Source: Pseudomonas pergaminensis
Lineage (GTDB): Bacteria; Pseudomonadota; Gammaproteobacteria; Pseudomonadales; Pseudomonadaceae
Length of the DNA stretch: 64,000 bases
NCBI RefSeq assembly: GCF_024112395.2
Contig: NZ_CP078013.2
Location: forward strand, 4,836,001-4,900,000
Direction: 5' to 3'
Positions within the stretch are counted from its first letter, which is position 1, and each line of letters begins with the position of its first letter. The notes under the pieces are model-generated. The model saw only the letters and a list, made by a program, of their open reading frames with translations. It did no database searches and was not told the DNA's origin. Below are positions 27,647 to 34,813 of the stretch, in pieces. Made by a program: the position numbers and the translations under genes.

Positions 27647-27656
27647 GAAGAAACGG

Positions 27657-28730
27657 TTACAGGTCGGGGTCTTCAACCCCCGTATACGCATCCGAATCCT
27701 TGTACAGATCATGCACGTGACGCACCAGCACCATGATCACCGCCGCTACCGGCAGCGCCAGCAGGATACCGGTGAAGCCAAACAGCTCACCGCCCGCCAG
27801 GATCGCAAAGATCACCGCCACCGGGTGCAGGCCGATCCGATCGCCTACCAGCAACGGCGTCAGCACCATGCCTTCCAGGGCCTGGCCGACCATAAACACC
27901 GCCACAATCCCCAGCATCGGGTACAGGTCGCCGCCAAACTGGAACAGCCCCGCCACCAGCGCCGCGCCGATACCAATCACAAACCCCATGTACGGCACGA
28001 TCGCTGCGAGACCGGCGATCAGGCCGATCAACAGGCCCAACTCCAGGCCGATAGCCATCAGGCCAGCAGCGTAGATGATCCCCAGGGCCAGCATCACCAG
28101 CAACTGCCCGCGCACGAATGCCCCGAGCACCTCATGGCATTCTTCAGCCAGCGAGACGATGCGCTCCTCACGGTTGCGCGGCAGCAGGCTGCGGATCTTG
28201 GCCATCATGATGTCCCAGTCGCGCAGCAGGTAGAACGCCACTACCGGGATCAGCACCAGGTTGGTCAACCAGCCGATCAGCGCCAGGCTCGACGCTGTTG
28301 CCTGGCTGAGGATCACCCCGACGATATCGGTGGTCTGGCCCATGTGTTCGCTGATGGCGGCCTTGACCTTATCGAACTTCCAGAAGCCATCTGCCAGACC
28401 CAGTTTGGCCTGGGCCCATGGCATCGCCGTGTGTTGCAACCAATCGAGCATCTGCGGCGCCAACTCATAAAGGCGGAACAGCTGCTTGGCCAGCATCGGC
28501 ACCAGCACCAACACCAAGGCCGTGATGATCAGGGTAAACAGCGCGAAGACCGCCACCACGCCCCAGGTTCGCGAAAGCCCGGCTTTCTCCAGGCGATCCA
28601 CCACGGGATCGAACAGGTAGGCCAGCAGCAATGCGACCAGGAACGGCGTCAGGATCGAATGCAGCAAGAACACAAAAACGCACAGCAGGGCAATCCCGCC
28701 AAGCCACACCCAACGACGCGTATCCGCCAT
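27657..28730 (-). CDS. AI-2E family (PerM-like) inner membrane permease
   Basis: A 357-residue membrane protein of the AI-2E/PerM family, which includes TqsA of E. coli and various small-solute exporters. It has seven to eight hydrophobic segments: paired helices at the N-terminus (LLCVFVFLLHSILTPFLVALLLAYLF), a long polar region with a coiled segment, and the family signature YMGFVIGIGAALVAGLFQF then LVGDRIGLHPVAVIFAILAGG. ATG 28730 follows GGAG; an upstream ATG at 28742 is less well spaced. Its transported substrate is unknown. It probably shares a transcript with the DUF2066 gene, 44 bp upstream. Confidence 0.9.
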   Translation of the reverse strand: MADTRRWVWLGGIALLCVFVFLLHSILTPFLVALLLAYLFDPVVDRLEKAGLSRTWGVVAVFALFTLIITALVLVLVPMLAKQLFRLYELAPQMLDWLQHTAMPWAQAKLGLADGFWKFDKVKAAISEHMGQTTDIVGVILSQATASSLALIGWLTNLVLIPVVAFYLLRDWDIMMAKIRSLLPRNREERIVSLAEECHEVLGAFVRGQLLVMLALGIIYAAGLMAIGLELGLLIGLIAGLAAIVPYMGFVIGIGAALVAGLFQFGGDLYPMLGIVAVFMVGQALEGMVLTPLLVGDRIGLHPVAVIFAILAGGELFGFTGILLALPVAAVIMVLVRHVHDLYKDSDAYTGVEDPDL

Positions 28731-28774
28731 AAACCACTCCATCTGTCATGTGCTTCTATATAGAAAGAAACTGT

Positions 28775-29815
28775 TTACCAACGAAAACGCAGCTGCGCCT
28801 GAGGCTCGGGTGCCGCAGCCGGCTGGGCACCCTCTGCTACCGGTTGCTGGACCGGCGCCTCGCCCGCAGGAATTTCCTGCAGCTTGGCCAGGCTCAACTG
28901 GGTGCGCAATTGATCGGCACTGCCGTTGACGCGATACACAATCCGATTGCCATCCACTAATTGAGGCTGACCACCAAAAGGCTCCAGCAGATGACCCAGC
29001 GCGGCATAGCGCTCCAGGGTCATGCCTTGCACTTCGAGCAGTTGCTCAGTGCTCACGCCAGGCTTGACGGCAAACCGCGGGGCCAATTTCTGACTGACCG
29101 CCAGCATCACCGCATCGGCCACGGCGCCGGTATCAGCCCCTTGGGCGGTGCCCTGCTCGCTCTTGTCACCCAGCCACAGGCGCCATTTGGCTTGCCATTG
29201 GCTGCCTTCCTGGCGCGCATGCACGGCCAGCAAGGCATCGGCGCCGTAGCGCTCGGAGGCGGCGCGCAGTGGCGTGGCGTCGGCGCTTTCCAGATTCGGC
29301 GCGGTGGCCACCACCTGCTCATCCAGGTCCCCCAGCGGCAGACGCAACGGCAAGCCACGGTGTTGCGCCGCTCGACGCAGCGCCTGGGCGACGGTTTGGC
29401 CATCCCCCACCAGGCTGCTGCCTTCCGTGGAGTCGTTCAGCCACCAGCCGAGGATCGATGGGCGGTTGCTGCCCCAGATTGACAGGCCCGCTTCACGCAG
29501 CGCGCGGTCAGTACTCACCGGGTCGAAATCCACTTGCAGGCTTTCCGGCGGGCCGGCGTCGTAGCCGTATTGGCTGATGATTTGTTGCGGGTCTTTGCGC
29601 ACTGCTGCCAGCCCCGGGCCGTCGGCGGCCTTGGCGTCGCCGGTCAGGCGGATCACCAGGGTCTGCACGGCTCGCTGGGTGGCCTGGTCGCGCTCTTGCG
29701 GCGATTGGCTGCTGACAGGTTCAAGTACTTGATAAAGGCCATTGAGGGTTTCGGCATGACTCGCCAGGCTGACCAACGACAAGCAGCCTACAAAGAAGAA
29801 TTTACACAGACGCAT
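28775..29815 (-). CDS. DUF2066 domain-containing exported protein
   Basis: A 346-residue protein with a signal peptide (MRLCKFFFVGCLSLVSLASHA, with a hydrophobic core at about 7-18), so probably periplasmic. The mature part has the DUF2066 pattern: LYQVLEPVSSQSPQERDQATQRAVQTLVIRLTGD near the start, SILGWWLNDSTEGSSLVGD in the middle and a Pro/Gln-rich C-terminal tail. Function of DUF2066 is unknown. Start ATG 29815; the frame is open further upstream but the signal peptide fixes the start. It is divergent from purM, which is the conserved arrangement in Pseudomonas. Confidence 0.88.
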   Translation of the reverse strand: MRLCKFFFVGCLSLVSLASHAETLNGLYQVLEPVSSQSPQERDQATQRAVQTLVIRLTGDAKAADGPGLAAVRKDPQQIISQYGYDAGPPESLQVDFDPVSTDRALREAGLSIWGSNRPSILGWWLNDSTEGSSLVGDGQTVAQALRRAAQHRGLPLRLPLGDLDEQVVATAPNLESADATPLRAASERYGADALLAVHARQEGSQWQAKWRLWLGDKSEQGTAQGADTGAVADAVMLAVSQKLAPRFAVKPGVSTEQLLEVQGMTLERYAALGHLLEPFGGQPQLVDGNRIVYRVNGSADQLRTQLSLAKLQEIPAGEAPVQQPVAEGAQPAAAPEPQAQLRFRW

Positions 29816-30170
29816 GGAAGATTCCCGAACGACAAATTTAGCGGCTGGAACAGACCGCGTGAACTCGGTTTGGCAAGGCTGTGACCACAGGCACCGGCAA
29901 AACATTCACAGGGTCTTGGCAGTTTTTGTACTGTCATAACGATAGCGGGTTAAAGGCTATACCTTAATACGCGCCAAAGCCGAGCCGATTAGCATTTTTT
30001 TAACCGGCTTTTTTTGCCTATATGGCCCTGCCCGTCGGCCCGAGGATGGCCGCTGCCCCTCAAGCCTGATAAAATCGCGCGCCTTCGCAGACCGTCAACG
30101 GCTGGGGCTTTTACCAAAAGCGCCTGCCCGCTCGGTCGTTACCCCTGAATCCCCCCTAAAGGCCTGGATC
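29816..30170. other. Divergent intergenic region between DUF2066 gene and purM
   Basis: About 355 bases without a gene. It contains promoters for both directions, not resolved here, and one terminator-like hairpin (see 29983-30015). No operator for a purine repressor was recognised. Confidence 0.5.
29983..30015 (+). terminator. Terminator-like hairpin in the purM leader region
   Basis: AGCCGATTA (29983-29991) can pair with TAACCGGCT (30001-30009), with one mismatch, and is followed by TTTTTTG. It faces purM but lies about 155 bases before its start, so it may end a short leader or be an attenuator. No anti-terminator was worked out. Confidence 0.4.
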
Positions 30171-31229
30171 ATGAGCAAGCAACCCTCCCTGAGCTACAAG
30201 GACGCCGGTGTAGACATCGACGCCGGTGAAGCATTGGTCGAACGCATCAAGAGCGTCGCCAAGCGCACTGCGCGCCCCGAAGTCATGGGCGGCCTGGGCG
30301 GTTTTGGCGCCCTCTGCGAAATCCCGGCCGGCTACAAGCAGCCTGTCCTGGTATCCGGCACCGACGGTGTCGGCACCAAGCTGCGCCTGGCACTGAACCT
30401 GAACAAGCACGACACCATCGGCATCGACCTGGTCGCCATGTGCGTCAACGACCTGGTGGTATGCGGCGCCGAGCCGTTGTTCTTCCTCGACTACTACGCT
30501 ACCGGCAAGCTGAACGTGGACACCGCTGCACAAGTGGTCACCGGCATCGGCGCTGGCTGCGAACTGTCGGGTTGCTCCCTGGTCGGCGGCGAAACCGCTG
30601 AAATGCCAGGCATGTACGAGGGCGAAGACTACGACCTGGCCGGCTTCTGCGTGGGTGTGGTGGAAAAAGCCGAGATCATCGACGGCTCCAAAGTCGCTGC
30701 CGGTGACGCCCTGCTGGCCCTGCCATCTTCCGGCCCGCACTCCAACGGTTACTCGCTGATCCGCAAGATCATCGAAGTATCCGGCGCCGAGATCGAGAAC
30801 ACCCAGCTCGACGGCAAGCCGCTGACCGACCTGCTGATGGCACCGACCCGCATCTACGTCAAGCCACTGCTCAAGCTGATCAAGGACACTGGCGCCGTCA
30901 AGGCCATGGCCCACATCACCGGTGGCGGCCTGCTGGACAACATCCCGCGCGTGCTGCCAAAAGGCGCCCAGGCCATCGTTGACGTGGCCAGCTGGCAGCG
31001 TCCGGCGGTATTCGACTGGCTGCAAGAGAAAGGCAACGTCGACGAAACCGAAATGCACCGCGTGCTGAACTGCGGCGTCGGCATGGTCATCTGCGTGGCT
31101 CAGGAGCATGTTGAAACCGCGCTGAACGTCCTGCGTGAAGCCGGCGAGCAGCCTTGGGTCATTGGCCAGATCGCAACCGCTCCGGAAGGCGCGGCCCAGG
31201 TTGAACTGAAGAACCTCAAGGCTCATTGA
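30171..31229 (+). CDS. purM: Phosphoribosylformylglycinamidine cyclo-ligase
   Basis: PurM (AIR synthetase) closes the imidazole ring in step five of purine synthesis using ATP. The 352-residue product carries the AIRS signatures: [20 protein letters not shown] at the N-terminus, [70 protein letters not shown] and [16 protein letters not shown]. Its stop codon overlaps the purN start by one base, so the two are translationally coupled. Confidence 0.97.
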   Translation: MSKQPSLSYKDAGVDIDAGEALVERIKSVAKRTARPEVMGGLGGFGALCEIPAGYKQPVLVSGTDGVGTKLRLALNLNKHDTIGIDLVAMCVNDLVVCGAEPLFFLDYYATGKLNVDTAAQVVTGIGAGCELSGCSLVGGETAEMPGMYEGEDYDLAGFCVGVVEKAEIIDGSKVAAGDALLALPSSGPHSNGYSLIRKIIEVSGAEIENTQLDGKPLTDLLMAPTRIYVKPLLKLIKDTGAVKAMAHITGGGLLDNIPRVLPKGAQAIVDVASWQRPAVFDWLQEKGNVDETEMHRVLNCGVGMVICVAQEHVETALNVLREAGEQPWVIGQIATAPEGAAQVELKNLKAH

Positions 31230-31879
31230 TGTCTCAGACCTGTGATGTCGTGGTGCTGCTTTCCGGCACCGGCAGCAACTTGCAGGCCTTGATCGACAGC
31301 ACGCGCACCGGCGACAGCCCGGTGCGTATCGCTGCGGTGATCTCCAACCGCAGCGACGCCTACGGCCTGCAACGCGCCAGGGACGCAGGTATCGACACCC
31401 GCTCCCTGGACCACAAGGCATTCGACGGCCGAGAAGCCTTCGACAGCGCCCTGATCGAACTGATCGACGCCTTCAACCCCAAACTCGTGGTACTCGCCGG
31501 CTTCATGCGCATCCTCAGCGCTGATTTCGTGCGGCATTACGAAGGGCGCCTGCTCAACATCCACCCTTCCCTGCTGCCCAAGTACAAAGGCATGCACACG
31601 CACCAGCGTGCGCTCGACGCCGGCGACAGCGAGCATGGCTGCAGCGTGCACTTTGTCACCGAGGAACTCGATGGCGGGCCTCTGGTCGTACAGGCAGTGG
31701 TTCCGGTAGAGTCTGACGACTCGGCGCAGAGCCTTGCGCAACGGGTTCACACCCAGGAACACAGGATTTACCCGCTGGCGGTTCGCTGGTTTGCCGAGGG
31801 GCGGTTGATTCTCGGTGACCAGGGTGCATTATTGGACGGTCAGTTACTTGCGGCCAGCGGCCACTTGATTCGAACCTAG
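31229..31879 (+). CDS. purN: Phosphoribosylglycinamide formyltransferase
   Basis: PurN transfers a formyl group from 10-formyltetrahydrofolate to glycinamide ribonucleotide. The 216-residue product has VLLSGTGSNLQALID at the N-terminus and the catalytic segment LLNIHPSLLPKYKGMHTHQRAL, with the conserved Asn and His, followed by the Asp in VTEELDGG. ATG 31229 overlaps the purM stop (TGATG); a TTG three bases earlier is not needed. It is followed nine bases later by the DUF3108 gene. Confidence 0.97.
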   Translation: MSQTCDVVVLLSGTGSNLQALIDSTRTGDSPVRIAAVISNRSDAYGLQRARDAGIDTRSLDHKAFDGREAFDSALIELIDAFNPKLVVLAGFMRILSADFVRHYEGRLLNIHPSLLPKYKGMHTHQRALDAGDSEHGCSVHFVTEELDGGPLVVQAVVPVESDDSAQSLAQRVHTQEHRIYPLAVRWFAEGRLILGDQGALLDGQLLAASGHLIRT

Positions 31880-31887
31880 GAGATTTT

Positions 31888-32601
31888 ATGCGTCGCGCCC
31901 TGCTCTTCGCTTTTGCGCTGTTCGCCTTGCCTGCCGTGCAAGCAGCAGACCTTCACCCTTTCTCCGTAAGCTACACCGCCGACTGGAAACAGTTGCCCAT
32001 GAGTGGCTCGGCTGAACGCAGCCTGGCCAAGAATAGCGATGGCTCCTGGACCTTGAACTTCAAGGCTTCCATGATGATCGCCAGCCTGACCGAAACCAGC
32101 GTGATCCAGTTTGACAAGGACACCCTGCAACCGAAGAGCTACACCTTCGAACGCGGTGGCCTGGGCAAGGCGAAGAAGATCAACCTGGACTTCGACCAGA
32201 CCGCGAAGAAAGTCACTGGCTTTGAAAACAAAGACGCCGTCAACGTGGCCCTGCAAAGCGGCATGCTCGACAAGTCGACCTACCAGTTGGCCCTGCAGCG
32301 CGACGTGGCTGCCGGTAAAAAGAGCATGAGCTACAACGTGGTCGAAGGCACCGATGTCGACACCTACGACTTCCGTGTGATCGGCCCGGAAAAAGTCCAG
32401 ACCAAGGTCGGTTCCATTGATGCGATCAAGGTCGAACGCGTGCGTGATCCGACACAAAGCAAGCGTATTACCCAGATGTGGTTTGCCAAGGACCAAGGCG
32501 GCATCCTGGTTGCCCTGCGCCAAGTGGAAACCGACGGCAAGGAATACAACATCATGTTGCAGGACGGTACGGTTGACGGTAAGGCTGTCAAAGGTAGCTG
32601 A
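31888..32601 (+). CDS. DUF3108 domain-containing exported protein
   Basis: A 237-residue protein with a signal peptide (MRRALLFAFALFALPAVQA, cleaved near residue 19-20). The mature protein is beta-rich (YTADWKQLPMSGSAERSL, WTLNFKASMMIASLTETSVIQF, TYTFERGGLGKAKKINLDF) as in the DUF3108 family, thought to have a lipocalin-like barrel; function unknown. It starts eight bases after the purN stop, so it is the third gene of the purMN transcript, and a strong terminator follows. This order is common in Pseudomonas. Confidence 0.9.
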   Translation: MRRALLFAFALFALPAVQAADLHPFSVSYTADWKQLPMSGSAERSLAKNSDGSWTLNFKASMMIASLTETSVIQFDKDTLQPKSYTFERGGLGKAKKINLDFDQTAKKVTGFENKDAVNVALQSGMLDKSTYQLALQRDVAAGKKSMSYNVVEGTDVDTYDFRVIGPEKVQTKVGSIDAIKVERVRDPTQSKRITQMWFAKDQGGILVALRQVETDGKEYNIMLQDGTVDGKAVKGS

Positions 32602-32616
32602 TCGGTAGATGGAATA

Positions 32617-32646
32617 AAGAGCCTCGCAGATGCGGGGCTTTTTTTC
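32617..32646 (+). terminator. Rho-independent terminator
   Basis: AGCCTCGCA / TGCGGGGCT stem with a two-base loop, followed by seven T residues, closes the purM-purN-DUF3108 unit. Confidence 0.92.
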
Positions 32647-32675
32647 GTCTGGAGGTTTTGTGTTGACGCGTCTAC

Positions 32676-32742
32676 CGCTATCGCAGGCAAGCCCATTTGG
32701 AATGCATTTCAAAATGTGGGAGCTGGCTTGCCTGCGATAGCG
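32676..32742. repeat. Paired inverted REP sequences
   Basis: CGCTATCGCAGGCAAGC at 32677-32693 is the inverted counterpart of GTGGGAGCTGGCTTGCCTGC ending at about 32736, with about 20 bp between the two. Confidence 0.88.
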
Positions 32743-32889
32743 ACGGCCCAGTCAATACGAGGCTGACGCCTTACGCCAACATGAAACTTTTGTCATAAAT
32801 CTCACCCCCCCTGTGCCGCAACATCACGGTTTACGTGGCCTGTAGCACTGTTGCATTTACCGCAATGAATTGTTGTGCAAAAAGTCAGT

Positions 32890-32919
32890 TTACTTAGCAA
32901 GCTAACAAAACATATAACA
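32890..32919 (+). promoter_or_regulatory. Probable promoter with small palindrome in spacer
   Basis: TTTACT (32890-32895) and TATAAC (32914-32919) are separated by 18 bp. The spacer overlaps TTAGCAAGCTAA (32895-32906), an inverted repeat with 5-bp arms that could bind a small dimeric regulator. It lies 50 bases before the 62-residue gene. Confidence 0.5.
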
Positions 32920-32968
32920 AAGGCCTGCGACGACTTGCCGCAGATCCACCAGAGATTGGAGCAAGCAG

Positions 32969-33157
32969 ATGACTGTAAAAGTAACTGAACGCGACGACGA
33001 ACATATGTCCCACGAAGCGCTGGGCCATGGGATTCACATCTGGGATGTACACCAACAAGACCTGTTGGTCGGCATGTTTCACAACGAGAGCGACGCTCAT
33101 AATTATAAAAACGAGCTCGAAGCCCTTGAGATGAGACGCCAGGCGCAAGGCTCCTGA
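32969..33157 (+). CDS. Small conserved-looking protein, unknown function
   Basis: A 62-residue, charged, cytosolic protein starting MTVKVTERDDEHMSHEAL. It has several His, Asp and Glu residues (HMSHEALGHGIHIWDVH) and a C-terminal helix (AHNYKNELEALEMRRQAQ), a layout reminiscent of small SPOR-less or YkuJ-like adaptor folds, but no family could be named. GGAG precedes the ATG by eight bases. It has its own promoter and terminator, so it is monocistronic. Confidence 0.75.
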   Translation: MTVKVTERDDEHMSHEALGHGIHIWDVHQQDLLVGMFHNESDAHNYKNELEALEMRRQAQGS

Positions 33158-33213
33158 GACTCTGAAATTCGGCAGGCATCCAGCCCCACACAGCAGCTGG
33201 ATTGCCTGCACAC

Positions 33214-33248
33214 AAAAACCCCGCCTTTTGAGCGGGGTTTGTTGTTTC
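33214..33248. terminator. Bidirectional rho-independent terminator
   Basis: AAAAACCCCGC / GCGGGGTTTGTTGTTT stem with a seven-base loop between the convergent 62-residue gene and DUF2058 gene. Confidence 0.9.
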
Positions 33249-33255
33249 TACAGCC

Positions 33256-33801
33256 TTACCACATCAGATCATCCGGAATCTGGTAGGCCGCGTATGGATC
33301 ATCCTCGTCCGGCACCTGGCTCTCCGTCAGGATATTGAGCTGCACGATACGCTCCGGTGCACGCTCCTGGATCTTCAGCGCCGCTTCACGCGGGATCACC
33401 TCGTAGCCGCCACCGTGGTGCACGATCGCCAAGGAGCCGTTGCTCAGCTTGTTGCGCATCAACGTGTTGACCGACAGGCGCTTGACCTTCTTGTCATCCA
33501 CGAAGTTGTAGTAGTCCTCGGTGGTCAGCTTGGGCAGGCGCGAGGTCTCGATCAATTGCTTGACCTGAGCTGTGCGGGCCTTGGCCTCGGCTTTTTCCTG
33601 CTGCTGACGGTTCAGTTCCTGGTCGCGCTTGACCTTCTCGGCTTGGGCCTCGGCCGCCAGGCGGGCCTGGGTGTCATCCGCCTCGATCTGGCCTTTGTGG
33701 ACCAGGCGCTGCTGCTTCTGTTTCTCTTTGCCGACCTGCTTGGCCTGCTTTTGGTTGACCAGACCTGCTTTGAGCAACTGGTCGCGAAGGGAAAGGCTCA
33801 T
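33256..33801 (-). CDS. DUF2058 (YaiL-like) protein
   Basis: A 181-residue protein of the YaiL/DUF2058 family, sometimes called a nucleoprotein or polynucleotide-associated enzyme, function unproven. The first ~90 residues are extremely rich in Lys, Gln, Glu and Ala (KAGLVNQKQAKQVGKEKQKQQ; QEKAEAKARTAQVKQLIE) and should form a long charged helix or coiled coil. The C-terminal part (YYNFVDDKKVKRLSVN, LAIVHHGGGYEVIP) is a compact domain. ATG 33801 is 25 bases after the mazG stop, so both are probably co-transcribed. Confidence 0.9.
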   Translation of the reverse strand: MSLSLRDQLLKAGLVNQKQAKQVGKEKQKQQRLVHKGQIEADDTQARLAAEAQAEKVKRDQELNRQQQEKAEAKARTAQVKQLIETSRLPKLTTEDYYNFVDDKKVKRLSVNTLMRNKLSNGSLAIVHHGGGYEVIPREAALKIQERAPERIVQLNILTESQVPDEDDPYAAYQIPDDLMW

Positions 33802-33826
33802 GGTGCTTACTCACTTAGGCAACTGC

Positions 33827-34660
33827 TCAACCGCAGCTGGACACATTCTTTTCCTGACGCTTGGCTTCGCCCCACAGGGCGTCCAACGTTTCGAGGGTGC
33901 AATCTTCTATGGATTGGTGCGTATCGCGCAATGCCTGTTCGATAAATCGGAAACGTCGTTCGAACTTGGCATTGGCGCCACGCAGCGCGGTTTCCGGGTC
34001 GACCTTGAGGTGGCGGGCCAGGTTGACCGCTGCGAACAACAGGTCGCCGACCTCGTCTGCGATGGCCGCCGAGTCGTTGTCCGCCATGGCTTCGAGCACT
34101 TCATCCAGTTCTTCGCGCACGTTGTCCACCACCGGCAAGGCAGAAGGCCAGTCGAAACCGACCTGGCTGGCGCGCTTTTGCAATTTGGCGGCTCGGGACA
34201 AGGACGGCAGCGCCGTGGGCACATCGTCCAGTAGGGAGAGCTGCTCGGGTGCGTCGGACTTTTCCGCGCGCTCCTCGGCCTTGATCTGCTCCCAACGCTC
34301 CTTGACCTGCTCTTCGCTCAACTGCGGGACATCCAGCGGTGCGTACAGCTCGCCAGTGGGGAACACATGGGGATGGCGGCGGATCAGCTTGCGCGTGATG
34401 CTGTCGACTACCCCGGCGAATTCGAAGCGCCCCTCTTCCCGCGCCATCTGGCTGTAATACACCACCTGGAACAGCAGGTCGCCCAACTCACCTTGCAGGT
34501 GATCGAAGTCGCCGCGCTCGATGGCGTCGGCGACTTCATAGGCTTCTTCCAGGGTGTGCGGGACGATGGTCGCGTAGGTTTGCTTGATGTCCCACGGGCA
34601 CCCGTATTGCGGGTCCCGCAGGCGATTCATCAGGTGCAGCAGGTCTTCTAGTGAATACAT
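33827..34660 (-). CDS. mazG: Nucleoside triphosphate pyrophosphohydrolase MazG
   Basis: MazG hydrolyses (d)NTPs to monophosphates, cleaning damaged nucleotides and possibly affecting ppGpp levels. The 277-residue product contains two MazG-type helical domains: the first (about 1-110) has LMNRLRDPQYGCPWDIKQTYATIVPHTLEEAYEVADAIE and ELGDLLFQVVYYSQMA; the second (about 160-260) has WPSALPVVDNVREELDEVLEA and EVGDLLFAAVNLARHL. The acidic EE..E..D pattern for magnesium binding is intact in both. It lies just after relA in the order of transcription. Confidence 0.95.
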   Translation of the reverse strand: MYSLEDLLHLMNRLRDPQYGCPWDIKQTYATIVPHTLEEAYEVADAIERGDFDHLQGELGDLLFQVVYYSQMAREEGRFEFAGVVDSITRKLIRRHPHVFPTGELYAPLDVPQLSEEQVKERWEQIKAEERAEKSDAPEQLSLLDDVPTALPSLSRAAKLQKRASQVGFDWPSALPVVDNVREELDEVLEAMADNDSAAIADEVGDLLFAAVNLARHLKVDPETALRGANAKFERRFRFIEQALRDTHQSIEDCTLETLDALWGEAKRQEKNVSSCG

Positions 34661-34699
34661 CGGTCTCTTTCCGCTGAAGTGGGAACGCTAGAGATCAAA

Positions 34700-34789
34700 T
34701 GTGGGAGCGGGCTTGCTCGCGAAAGCGGTAGGTCAGCCACTGCATCCGGCACTGACAAACCGCATTCGCGAGCAAGCCCGCTCCCACAT
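34700..34789. repeat. Paired inverted REP sequences
   Basis: GTGGGAGCGGGCTTGCTCGC and its inverted copy GCGAGCAAGCCCGCTCCCAC lie about 50 bp apart between mazG and relA. Confidence 0.9.
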
Positions 34790-34813
34790 TTTATTCCGCG
34801 TTTATCCAGCTAT

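Larger units (their letters stand above)
32602..32968 (+). other. Intergenic region with terminator, REP doublet and promoter
   Basis: This 367-base stretch has no gene. It holds the terminator of the purMN unit, a REP doublet and the probable promoter of the 62-residue gene. Confidence 0.7.
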
